A DNA stretch of 6,498 bases from Bacillota bacterium. GTDB lineage: Bacteria; Bacillota; Clostridia; Oscillospirales; Ruminococcaceae. The notes beneath the pieces are model-generated. The model was not told where the DNA came from, searched no databases, and was given only the letters and a program-made list of their open reading frames with translations. Where the stretch lies: NCBI GenBank assembly GCA_023457175.1, contig JAEWMM010000176.1:1-6498 (forward strand). Direction: 5' to 3'. Position 1 is the first letter of the stretch, and the number at the start of each line of letters is the position of its first letter. This document shows positions 1 through 6,123 of this stretch, in pieces. A program made the position numbers and the translations under genes.

Positions 1-1059
1 CTTGTGCCCCATGAGGATGACATTCGAGCTTGATTCGATCAGCTCAGCCAGCGCGGTGGCAACAATGCGGGTTTTAACCTTGGTGCGCTTCTCAATACCC
101 TTTGAAACGCCGCCGTAAAAATCGTAGCCGTTGGGCGTTTTAACAGCGGCCTGATCGCCGCCTCGGCCCTGCGCCATATCCAGCGCCTGACGCGCCGCCT
201 GCTCACCCTCGGGGTAGGAGTCGACATTGCGCGCGACGCCGATTGAGAGCGTCACCGGAATTTTATCCACACTCGACAGCGCGCGCACACGGTCGAGCAG
301 CACAAAGCGCTTTTCGACAATGCCGGGCATGTGGCGCTCTTCTATGACGGCAAAGAACCGGTCGCGGTCGGTCTTAACGACAAAGCCGTCGTAATCTCCC
401 ACAAATTGCTCGATGACATATTCCACCTGCGCCATCAGCTGCGAACGCTCGTTCTCCTTGGCGTCCTGCAACGCCTCGTCCAGACTGTCGATCATAATAG
501 CCAGCATTGAAGGGCGCGACGCCCAATATTGCGCCGCGTCGCGTTTTAAATCGGTATCGTCACACAAATAATAGACCGTCAGGGCGTGCTCGTCCTGCGC
601 CGCCGGGCTTTTTCCGCGGGTGCTGCGGGCCGAATAGGCGGTGTAGGAACGGCCTTTAAATTCAACCGAGAAGCTGTCGTCCTCACCGTTTATCTCACCG
701 AAAATTTCGCTGACCTGCACCCCGTAGCGGTCGCCGTCCGGGAACAGGTGCGTCCGGCAATAGTCGTTATACCAGAGCAGCTCGCCCTTATCGTCCGCCA
801 CCAGCACCGGCATGGGCAGCGACACAAGCGTGTCGGTCTGCATTTTGCCGATTTCTCCGCCGATCCGGGTGACAAACCGGTCAATCTCGCGGTCGGCGCG
901 GAGCATATACAGCAGCGCAAGGCCGAGCGTGGCCAGAGAGATGGCCGTCACAACATAAAAACAGGTGATATGAAAATACAGCGCAGCCAGACAGACTGCA
1001 GCCAGTTCAAACAGCATCAGATAAAAGACAGGTCGGTAAAGTCTATTTTTCTGTCTCAT
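1..1059 (-). CDS. gdpP: GdpP-type c-di-AMP phosphodiesterase, N-terminal 353 residues (partial)
   Basis: Membrane-anchored phosphodiesterase of the GdpP/YybT family, which hydrolyses the second messenger c-di-AMP. Translation from ATG at 1059 is open to the window edge. Two membrane segments are visible at about residues 11-29 and 33-52. A PAS-like region follows (about 70-170, with the stretch VLVADDKGELLWYNDY). Next is a degenerate GGDEF-like domain (about 175-305) with no GGDEF motif but with the family-typical IGVARN and QGRGGDQAAVK stretches. The last residues, NVILMGHK, are the entry to the DHH domain, so the metal-binding Asp/His residues and DHHA1 domain lie outside the window. Family members are usually about 650-680 aa, so roughly half is present. 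AGGAG six bases upstream of the ATG supports this start. It has its own promoter and leader. Family members often precede rplI and dnaB/dnaC; that neighbour is not visible here. Family assignment is secure; activity is inferred from family. Confidence 0.93.
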   Translation of the reverse strand, partial: MRQKNRLYRPVFYLMLFELAAVCLAALYFHITCFYVVTAISLATLGLALLYMLRADREIDRFVTRIGGEIGKMQTDTLVSLPMPVLVADDKGELLWYNDYCRTHLFPDGDRYGVQVSEIFGEINGEDDSFSVEFKGRSYTAYSARSTRGKSPAAQDEHALTVYYLCDDTDLKRDAAQYWASRPSMLAIMIDSLDEALQDAKENERSQLMAQVEYVIEQFVGDYDGFVVKTDRDRFFAVIEERHMPGIVEKRFVLLDRVRALSSVDKIPVTLSIGVARNVDSYPEGEQAARQALDMAQGRGGDQAAVKTPNGYDFYGGVSKGIEKRTKVKTRIVATALAELIESSSNVILMGHK

Positions 1060-1064
1060 CACAT

Positions 1065-1069
1065 TCTCC
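1065..1069 (-). promoter_or_regulatory. Ribosome-binding site of gdpP
   Basis: On the minus strand AGGAG lies about six bases before ATG at 1059. It is the only good Shine-Dalgarno match close to the N-terminal membrane segments, and it fixes the start. Confidence 0.8.
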
Positions 1070-1110
1070 TATGTCAAAAGTCTAATACTAAGCTTCGATT
1101 TAGCAGATAT

Positions 1111-1201
1111 CTTGACGGCAGATTTTACGCCCTGTGTCGGCGTCAAGGCTATAGGGCGTCAGCCTGCTTTCCTCCTCGTTCCGGCAGCACATAAAATCTG
1201 C
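1111..1201 (-). ncRNA. Candidate pseudoknotted structured leader RNA upstream of gdpP
   Basis: Read as minus-strand RNA, a 10-bp helix P1 pairs 1192-1201 with 1118-1127 (GCAGATTTTA with TAAAATCTGC). Inside it, a short stem pairs CTGC (1184-1187) with GCAG (1164-1167) around a purine-rich loop. A second stem pairs CGCCCT (1153-1158) with AGGGCG (1128-1133). The loop of that second stem holds CTTGACG (1141-1147), which is exactly complementary to CGTCAAG (1111-1117) directly 3' of P1, giving a possible 7-bp pseudoknot stacked on P1. The layout resembles a riboswitch or protein-binding leader, but I cannot match it to a known class. It lies between the predicted gdpP promoter and start codon. 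It could be coincidental; covariation has not been tested. Confidence 0.4.
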
Positions 1202-1266
1202 GCCAATCTATTCCACTTTTTAATTGAAGATTAATATAACAGGGCCAACAGGCGACGTATTGATTA

Positions 1267-1295
1267 ATTATAACACTTCTATTCCAAAATGGCAA
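1267..1295 (-). promoter_or_regulatory. SigA-type promoter for gdpP
   Basis: On the minus strand, -35 TTGCCA (1290-1295) is separated by 17 bp from -10 TATAAT (1267-1272). TGT immediately before the -10 makes it an extended -10. Transcription would start near 1260, leaving an approximately 200-nt untranslated leader before gdpP. It sits just downstream of the terminator at 1301-1325, consistent with an independent gdpP transcript. Confidence 0.7.
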
Positions 1296-1300
1296 AACAA

Positions 1301-1325
1301 AAACGGGCAGAATTGCCCGTTTTTT
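1301..1325 (-). terminator. Intrinsic terminator after rnj (bidirectional form)
   Basis: CGGGCA (1304-1309) pairs with TGCCCG (1314-1319) around a 4-nt loop and is flanked by A and T runs. Read on the minus strand the stem is followed by TTTTTG, so it can stop transcripts coming from rnj before the gdpP promoter. It also has a T run in the plus direction, but no plus-strand gene needs it. Confidence 0.75.
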
Positions 1326-1544
1326 GCTGCCGGAAAGTGGAAATCTTGGCGCGCATCGGCGCACAGGATAACGCTTAAATATAAAATGCAGGTTTAGCGC
1401 GGACGGTTCTTGCGTGTTTGGGCAGCGGCGCGCCATTCCCCATGCAACGACCGTCTGTATGATCGGATACTGATGCTTCATTTTATCAACGGGTATCGGT
1501 CGTTAAAGAACAACACTTGAAAGACCAAATTATTAAAGGCCGCA
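1326..1544. other. Gene-free stretch between the rnj stop and its terminator
   Basis: About 220 bases separate the rnj stop from the terminator, longer than usual. An imperfect inverted repeat pairs 1402-1416 with 1441-1455 (GACGGT/ACCGTC core, interrupted by a mismatch and wobbles) around a 24-nt GC-rich loop. The open frame on the minus strand (1149-1481) runs through both the terminator and the gdpP promoter and shows no family features, so I do not call it a gene. The stretch may be a long 3' UTR or hold a small RNA; neither is established. Confidence 0.4.
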
Positions 1545-3665
1545 CTACGGCACCTGTATCTCCTGTATAATGGGCAGAATCATCGGGCGGCGCTTGGTTT
1601 TCGTATAAAGGAAGCCCCCCAGCTGATCTCTGACCGCCTGCTTAAGATTGGACCACTCGCGGCCTCCCTGCGCGTTGGCGGTGCTGCTCAGCGCCTGCTT
1701 GCAGACCTGCTTGGCGCTGGTTAAAAGCTCTTCAGATTCGCGCACATACACAAACCCGCGCGAGACGATATCAGGCCCGGAAATGACGGCTCCGGTTTTG
1801 GCGTCTATCGCCGCGACGGCGATGATCAGCCCTTCCTCAGCCAGCAGCTTGCGGTCGCGCAGCACGATGCTGCCAACGTCGCCGATGCCGCTGCCGTCGA
1901 CCATAACGGCCCCGGATTGCACCGTTGTCACCGCCTTGGCCGAATCTGCGGTCAGCTCGATGACGCGGCCGGTCTCGCTGACGACGATGTGGTCGGGCTC
2001 GACGCCCATTTCGATAGCCAGCTCGCGGTTTTTGACCAGATGCTTGTATTCGCCGTGCACCGGGATAAAGAACTTGGGCTTGGTCAGCCCTAAAATGGTG
2101 CGAATCTCCTCGCGGCAGGCGTGGCCCGACACGTGGATGCCCATGATGCTTTCGTAGATGACCTCGGCGCCCAGCGCCATAAGGTCGTTGATGACCTTGC
2201 CGACCAGCTTTTCGTTGCCGGGAATCGGCGTGGCCGAAATGATGATAAAATCATGCCCGGTGACACTGATCTTGCGGTGGTCGCCGCGTGCCATACGGGT
2301 CAGCGCGCTCATCGGCTCACCCTGGCTGCCGGTGGTGATGATGACCACATTCTCGTCCGGAATGCCGCGCATGTGGTCAATATCAATAATGGTGCCCTGC
2401 GGAGCTTTAAGATAACCCAGCTCCATCGCTTTTGCGGTCACATTCTCCATGCTGCGCCCGGAAACGACGACCTTGCGGCCGTGGCGCACAGCGGTGTCAA
2501 TGACCTGCTGAATGCGATGCACATTGGAAGAGAACGACGCGACAATAATACGGCGGTCGCCCGCTTTTTTAAACAGCATTTCGAACGATTCACCCACACG
2601 GCGCTCGCTTGGCGTCATGCCGGGGCGCTCGGCGTTGGTCGAGTCGGACATCAGCGCAAGCACGCCGTGGCGGCCTAATTCGCCGAAGCGCGCAAGGTCG
2701 ATCATCTGACCGTCGACCGGCGTATAATCAATTTTAAAGTCGCCGGTGTGCACCAAGGTGCCGGCGGGCGTAAAGATTGCAAAGCCGCAGGCGTCCGGAA
2801 TGGAATGGTTGACCGCGATGAACTCCACCGAAATGTCGCCCAGCCGGACAACGTCCCCCGCCTTTTGAACATTGAGCTTGGCGCTGTTTAAGATGCCCGC
2901 CTCCTTGAGCTTGCCCTCGACGAGTCCGATGGTCAGCCGGGCCGAATAAACGGGCACGTTAAGCTCTTTGAGCAGATAGCTCAGCGCGCCGATATGATCT
3001 TCGTGGCCGTGGGTCAAAAAGACGCCGCGCACCTTCTCCTTATTTTTGACGACATAAGAAAAGTCGGGAATCACAAGGTCGATGCCCGGCATGTCGTCAT
3101 CCGGAAAGGCCAGACCGCAGTCAATGATGATCATGTCGTTCTTGTACTCGATGACCGTCATGTTTTTGCCAATTTCGCCCAATCCGCCAAGCGGAATGAT
3201 ACGCACCGGAACTTTATCCTGTGCCGCCTTCTTTTGGCGGCGGTTTTTAGATTTTTTTCCCTCGGAGGGCGCTGTTGCAAGCGGCGCCGCTTCGGTAACC
3301 GCCGCCTGCGCGGCAGCGGGCTTCTTCGGCCGGCCGCGGCGGCGTCCGGCAGGCTTCTGCTGCGGCGTCGCTTCTTTGGCGGCGGGCAGGTCGGTGCGGG
3401 CATCGGTTCTCTGCTCAAGCACCTCTTTTTTAGAAAGCGGCTTTCTGGGCCGGTGTGTCCCTGCGGCCTGCTTTTGCCGGGGCTGCTCCTGCGCCTGTTT
3501 GGGCGCGGCAGCCGTTTGTGCGTCTAAATCTACCTTTCCGTATAGGCCCGTTTCGGTCATAACCGCATTTTCAGTAGCCTGTTGGCGGTTTTTAGGCGCA
3601 AATCCTGAGCGCCGGGAGAAAACGTTTTTTCCCTCGGCGGACGTTTTGTTTTTAGTTTCAGGCAC
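1545..3665 (-). CDS. rnj: Ribonuclease J
   Basis: Metallo-beta-lactamase/beta-CASP ribonuclease (endonuclease and 5'-3' exonuclease) of mRNA decay and rRNA maturation in the cytoplasm. The predicted protein has 706 residues from GTG at 3665. Residues 1 to about 150 form a low-complexity K/R/A/P/Q-rich extension with an AT-hook-like RRRGRPKKP at about 108-116. The catalytic core begins at about 151 with IIPLGGLGEIGKN. Metal ligands are visible: HGHEDH (219-224), His in VNHSIPD (287) and Asp in HTGDF (309). The beta-CASP part has SDSTNAE, SGRSM and TGSQGEP; SGHA and PVHGE (His 515 and 537) follow, then a C-terminal domain ending in IIQEIQVP. Typical RNase J is about 555 aa, so the excess is the N-terminal extension. 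An ATG nine codons upstream (3692) is open, but the GGAGGA site lies inside that longer frame and points to the GTG. It is divergent from rnhA and has its own strong promoter. Confidence 0.95.
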   Translation of the reverse strand: MPETKNKTSAEGKNVFSRRSGFAPKNRQQATENAVMTETGLYGKVDLDAQTAAAPKQAQEQPRQKQAAGTHRPRKPLSKKEVLEQRTDARTDLPAAKEATPQQKPAGRRRGRPKKPAAAQAAVTEAAPLATAPSEGKKSKNRRQKKAAQDKVPVRIIPLGGLGEIGKNMTVIEYKNDMIIIDCGLAFPDDDMPGIDLVIPDFSYVVKNKEKVRGVFLTHGHEDHIGALSYLLKELNVPVYSARLTIGLVEGKLKEAGILNSAKLNVQKAGDVVRLGDISVEFIAVNHSIPDACGFAIFTPAGTLVHTGDFKIDYTPVDGQMIDLARFGELGRHGVLALMSDSTNAERPGMTPSERRVGESFEMLFKKAGDRRIIVASFSSNVHRIQQVIDTAVRHGRKVVVSGRSMENVTAKAMELGYLKAPQGTIIDIDHMRGIPDENVVIITTGSQGEPMSALTRMARGDHRKISVTGHDFIIISATPIPGNEKLVGKVINDLMALGAEVIYESIMGIHVSGHACREEIRTILGLTKPKFFIPVHGEYKHLVKNRELAIEMGVEPDHIVVSETGRVIELTADSAKAVTTVQSGAVMVDGSGIGDVGSIVLRDRKLLAEEGLIIAVAAIDAKTGAVISGPDIVSRGFVYVRESEELLTSAKQVCKQALSSTANAQGGREWSNLKQAVRDQLGGFLYTKTKRRPMILPIIQEIQVP

Positions 3666-3671
3666 AAATAA

Positions 3672-3677
3672 TCCTCC
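3672..3677 (-). promoter_or_regulatory. Ribosome-binding site selecting the GTG start of rnj
   Basis: Minus-strand GGAGGA lies six bases before GTG at 3665. The alternative upstream ATG at 3692 has no comparable site (its upstream sequence is AT-rich, with no GGAGG-like match), so the GTG is preferred. Confidence 0.8.
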
Positions 3678-3813
3678 ATATTCTGTTTTCATAAAATATT
3701 ATGTAAGTTTCGCCGCCATTTCCGGTCAACGACGAAAAAAAACAATTCAAAATACATCATAAAAAGCGGTATCAGCCGACAATATACTAATGATATAATT
3801 TTACAATTTAATT

Positions 3814-3842
3814 ATTATATGCGTTGCCCTCAAATTTGTCAA
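3814..3842 (-). promoter_or_regulatory. Perfect-consensus SigA-type promoter for rnj
   Basis: On the minus strand TTGACA (3837-3842) and TATAAT (3814-3819) match both consensus hexamers exactly with a 17-bp spacer. The predicted start is near 3807, giving a 5' UTR of about 140 nt that is AT-rich and contains an 8-nt U run (3735-3742) without a convincing preceding hairpin. A small inverted repeat, GCCGT/ACGGC (3843-3847 and 3854-3858), abuts the -35 and might bind a regulator. Confidence 0.8.
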
Positions 3843-3867
3843 GCCGTCCTTAAACGGCACATTACTA

Positions 3868-3896
3868 TTGTGTACGGCGTATAGGTGTAATATAAT
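3868..3896 (+). promoter_or_regulatory. Possible promoter for rnhA
   Basis: A perfect -10 TATAAT (3891-3896) is preceded at 17 bp by a weak -35 TTGTGT (3868-3873). It faces rnhA and would give a leader of about 225 nt. The poor -35 and the long leader leave this uncertain; another weak promoter could lie nearer the gene, around 4079-4106. Confidence 0.4.
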
Positions 3897-3944
3897 AAGC
3901 TCGACAGAAAATATATGGCAATCACCCAAACAGTGCGGGCAATT

Positions 3945-3999
3945 GCTGCCGGCCATATCCGGCGGCTGCCGCGCGTGATATTTCGAGGCTGCCGCGCGT
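3945..3999. repeat. GC-rich hairpin and 13-bp direct repeat in the rnj-rnhA spacer
   Basis: GCTGCCGG (3945-3952) and CCGGCGGC (3959-3966) form an 8-bp stem with one wobble and a 6-nt loop. The 13-mer GGCTGCCGCGCGT occurs at 3964-3976 and again at 3987-3999; extended to 16 bases the copies differ at one position. The block is distinctly GC-richer than the AT-rich promoter DNA on either side. No T run follows, so it is not an intrinsic terminator. No coding capacity was recognised in 3843-4128. Confidence 0.55.
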
Positions 4000-4118
4000 C
4001 ATCCCCACCTAAGCGTCAGCCCGACTTCATTGTCCGCCTTGCATCGCGAAAAATAGCCGCTCAAATACCAGAGCGTTTTTGAAGTTAATCAACTAATATA
4101 CAAAATAGCACAAATTCT

Positions 4119-4124
4119 GGAGGG
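4119..4124 (+). promoter_or_regulatory. Ribosome-binding site of rnhA
   Basis: GGAGGG ends four bases before ATG at 4129. The site is strong and fixes the start a few residues before the first beta strand. Confidence 0.8.
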
Positions 4125-4128
4125 CTTT

Positions 4129-4584
4129 ATGTCGATACCGCAAAAGAAGGTTTCAATTTTTACAGATGGCGCATGCTCCGGCAACCCCGGGCCGGGGGGC
4201 TGGGGCGCCATTTTGCGCTACGGCGACGCTGAGCGCGAGCTTTCGGGCGGCGAGCGCGAGACGACCAACAATCGCATGGAGCTTACCGCCGTCATTCAGG
4301 CGCTCGCAGCGCTCAAAGAGCCCTGTGACGTCACGCTTTACAGCGACTCGAAATATGTCACCGACGCTATCGAAAAGGGCTGGGCCCGCGGCTGGCGCGC
4401 GCGCGGCTGGGTTAAGGCCGATAAAAAACCCGCCTTAAACGTTGACCTCTGGCAGCAGTTATTGACACTGTTGGAGAAGCATAATGTGCGGTTTGTATGG
4501 ATTAAGGGGCACAACGAACACCCTGAAAACGAGCGCTGCGACCGGCTGGCGGTTGCTGAGAGTAAAAAGTTTCAAAAATGTTAG
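4129..4584 (+). CDS. rnhA: Ribonuclease HI
   Basis: Endonuclease that cleaves the RNA strand of RNA:DNA hybrids, removing R-loops and primer RNA in the cytoplasm. The 151-residue protein is a complete bacterial RNase HI (E. coli RnhA has 155). The first motif, [18 protein letters not shown], carries catalytic Asp13; NNRMEL carries Glu51; YSDSKYV carries Asp73; and CDRLA carries Asp138. His128 in [11 protein letters not shown] matches the mobile catalytic histidine. The W/R/K-rich stretch at about 85-100 (GWARGW...GWVKADKKP) corresponds to the basic substrate-binding handle of the E. coli-type enzyme. No N-terminal hybrid-binding domain is present, which distinguishes it from many eukaryotic and some Bacillus-type homologues. 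It stands alone on its strand between rnj (divergent) and iscS (319 nt downstream). No obvious strong terminator follows. Confidence 0.96.
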   Translation: MSIPQKKVSIFTDGACSGNPGPGGWGAILRYGDAERELSGGERETTNNRMELTAVIQALAALKEPCDVTLYSDSKYVTDAIEKGWARGWRARGWVKADKKPALNVDLWQQLLTLLEKHNVRFVWIKGHNEHPENERCDRLAVAESKKFQKC

Positions 4585-4587
4585 CCA

Positions 4588-4656
4588 AAGCTATTGCATT
4601 TTATACGAATAAGGTATAGAATAAAGTCGACCAAAAAAGTATAGCTTCTTTATTCT
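4588..4656 (+). repeat. Overlapping inverted repeats just after rnhA, possible operator or promoter
   Basis: Three complementary pairs are packed here: AAGCTAT (4588-4594) with ATAGCTT (4641-4647); AGAATAAAG (4618-4626) with CTTTATTCT (4648-4656); and the palindrome TATAC-N7-GTATA (4602-4618). The first two pairs cross, so in RNA they are mutually exclusive or form a pseudoknot. The palindrome falls inside a possible promoter, TTGCAT (4594-4599), 17 bp, TAGAAT (4617-4622), directed at iscS. That position would suit a repressor site. It could instead be a weak rnhA terminator, although it is AT-rich and lacks a T run. Confidence 0.35.
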
Positions 4657-4693
4657 GAGGCATTCTTATATTTATGGCCGTTATTTTACAAGC

Positions 4694-4769
4694 GTCGTGG
4701 CCGACGGGGCCATTTCAGGCCCGGTAAGACGACAGCTTTCCGTCTGAAAATGCTTTATAAAAGATTTTC
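4694..4769 (+). other. Three consecutive hairpins in the region upstream of iscS
   Basis: GGGCC/GGCCC (4707-4711 and 4718-4722), AGACG/CGTCT (4727-4731 and 4741-4745) and GAAAAT/ATTTTC (4746-4751 and 4764-4769) follow one another closely. Alternatives exist: TGGCC (4698-4702) can pair with GGCCA (4708-4712), and GTCGT (4694-4698) with ACGAC (4729-4733), competing with the first two. If iscS is transcribed from near 4629 this would be a structured 5' leader. None is followed by a T run. I do not recognise a known RNA family. The rest of 4585-4903 holds no gene I can support. Confidence 0.35.
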
Positions 4770-4891
4770 CGCAATGCTGCCGCTCAACCGTATTTGCGCT
4801 AAAACGCAAAGCCGAAAGCCGCGTGCCCCTTTGATTAAGATGTAAACTCCTTAATTGAAGGCACAGTATTAAACAGCGATATTTCGCTTTT

Positions 4892-4896
4892 GGAGG
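4892..4896 (+). promoter_or_regulatory. Ribosome-binding site of iscS
   Basis: GGAGG lies seven bases before ATG at 4904, and the start leads directly into the family-typical N-terminus ending in YADNSATT. Confidence 0.85.
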
Positions 4897-4903
4897 ATTT
4901 ATC

Positions 4904-6091
4904 ATGGAAAAACGTTTTGTTTACGCGGATAACTCCGCTACAACCGCAGTGGTTAAACCTGTACTTGACGCCATGCTGCCTTATCTGACCGAGCATTACG
5001 GCAACCCTTCCAGCGTTTATTCCAAAGGGCGTGAAGCCAAGGCCGCGCTGGACGCCGCCCGCGAGAAGGTCGCAAAAGCATTAAACGCCAAGGTCAATGA
5101 GATCTTTTTCACCTCCTGCGGCACCGAGTCGGACAACTGGGCCATCAAGGGCGCTGCCTCTGTCGGCGCAAAAAAGGGCAAAAAGCATCTGATCACCACC
5201 AACTTTGAGCATCACGCCGTGCTGCATTCCTTCCAGGCGCTGGAAAAGCAGGGCTTTGAGGTCACCTATCTGCCGGTTGACCGCGAGGGACTGATTTCAG
5301 CCGAGCAGGTTCAGGCGGCTATCCGCCCCGACACCGCGCTGGTCAGCATTATGTACGCGAATAACGAGATCGCCACCGTGCTGCCCATTCCCGAAATTGG
5401 TGCGGTCTGCCGCGCGGCCAAGGTACCGTTCCATACCGACGCGGTGCAGGCGATCGGCAATGTGCCCATCGACGTTGTTGCCCAAAACATCGACATGCTG
5501 TCGCTGTCGGGACACAAGATCCACGCGCCCAAGGGCGTCGGCGTGCTGTATCTCCGGAGCGGCGTTGTCATCGACACCTTTATGGACGGCGGCGCACAGG
5601 AGCGCAGCCGCCGCGCAGGCACCGAGAACCTCGCCTCGATCGTGGCGCTTGGCACCGCCATGGAGCTTGCCACAACCGATATGGAGGCCCGCAACGCCCG
5701 CCGCCGGGCGATGCGCGACCGTTTGATCGATAGCATCCTAACCGAGATTCCCCGTTGCCGTTTAAACGGCAGCCGTGAGCACCGCCTGCCCGGCAGCCTG
5801 AACATTTCGTTTGAGGGCATTGAGGGCGAATCGATGCTGCTGATGCTCGACATGAAGGGCATCTGCGCTTCCTCCGGCTCGGCCTGCACCTCCGGCTCGC
5901 TCGACCCCAGCCACGTGCTGCTGGCCATCGGCCTGCCGCATGAAATCGCGCATGGCTCACTGCGCATTTCGCTCAGCGACGAAAACACCGACGAGGATGT
6001 CGATTATATTCTCTCCGAGCTGCCGCCCATCATCTCCCGCCTGCGCGCGATGTCGCCCGTGTGGGAAAAGCTGATGGCCGAACAAAAATAA
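4904..6091 (+). CDS. iscS: Cysteine desulfurase IscS (NifS-like)
   Basis: PLP-dependent enzyme that takes sulfur from L-cysteine as an enzyme-bound persulfide, releasing alanine, and passes it to IscU for Fe-S clusters and to tRNA thiolation enzymes. It is a 395-residue fold-type I aminotransferase of normal length. Visible landmarks are the N-terminal [25 protein letters not shown]; His104 in [19 protein letters not shown]; Asp179 and Gln182 in HTDAVQAIG; the PLP-binding Lys205 in [12 protein letters not shown]; and RRAGTENLA. The catalytic Cys328 sits in the flexible loop SSGSACTSG. The loop and its position match group I (IscS/NifS) rather than SufS enzymes. iscU follows after 32 bases on the same strand, forming a desulfurase-scaffold operon. 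No iscR-type Rrf2 regulator lies immediately upstream, where rnhA is found instead; the regulator could be elsewhere. NifS is an alternative name for the same family, but no nitrogen-fixation gene is visible. Confidence 0.95.
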   Translation: MEKRFVYADNSATTAVVKPVLDAMLPYLTEHYGNPSSVYSKGREAKAALDAAREKVAKALNAKVNEIFFTSCGTESDNWAIKGAASVGAKKGKKHLITTNFEHHAVLHSFQALEKQGFEVTYLPVDREGLISAEQVQAAIRPDTALVSIMYANNEIATVLPIPEIGAVCRAAKVPFHTDAVQAIGNVPIDVVAQNIDMLSLSGHKIHAPKGVGVLYLRSGVVIDTFMDGGAQERSRRAGTENLASIVALGTAMELATTDMEARNARRRAMRDRLIDSILTEIPRCRLNGSREHRLPGSLNISFEGIEGESMLLMLDMKGICASSGSACTSGSLDPSHVLLAIGLPHEIAHGSLRISLSDENTDEDVDYILSELPPIISRLRAMSPVWEKLMAEQK

Positions 6092-6123
6092 CAGTAGCAA
6101 CAGATAAAGGATGTGTGATAGAT

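Noticed and set aside
1141..1143. A 25-codon TTG-initiated leader peptide ending at the gdpP ribosome site
   Set aside because: The purine-rich GGAGG is over 20 bases away from the TTG, too far for initiation, and the peptide has no distinctive features.
586..1194. 202-codon open frame on the plus strand
   Set aside because: It is antisense to gdpP, whose frame carries recognisable family motifs, and it runs on into the gdpP leader; its own product has no recognisable features.
1111..1201. SRP RNA, RNase P RNA or ydaO c-di-AMP riboswitch
   Set aside because: GGAGGAAAGC superficially recalls SRP and RNase P signatures, but the surrounding conserved core and size of those RNAs are missing; the conserved segments of ydaO are also not seen.
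1149..1481. 110-codon open frame on the minus strand between rnj and gdpP
   Set aside because: It runs across a clear terminator and the gdpP promoter, and the protein resembles no family I know.
3082..3762. 226-codon open frame on the plus strand, opposite the 5' part of rnj
   Set aside because: It mirrors the low-complexity GC-rich extension of RNase J, runs through the rnj ribosome-binding site and leader, and has a Cys/Ala/Arg-rich composition typical of antisense shadows.
4707..4722. Intrinsic terminator for rnhA
   Set aside because: The GGGCC/GGCCC stem is not followed by a T run.
4681..4905. 74-codon open frame on the minus strand upstream of iscS
   Set aside because: Its start lies at the iscS start codon, no ribosome site supports it, and it has no recognisable motif.
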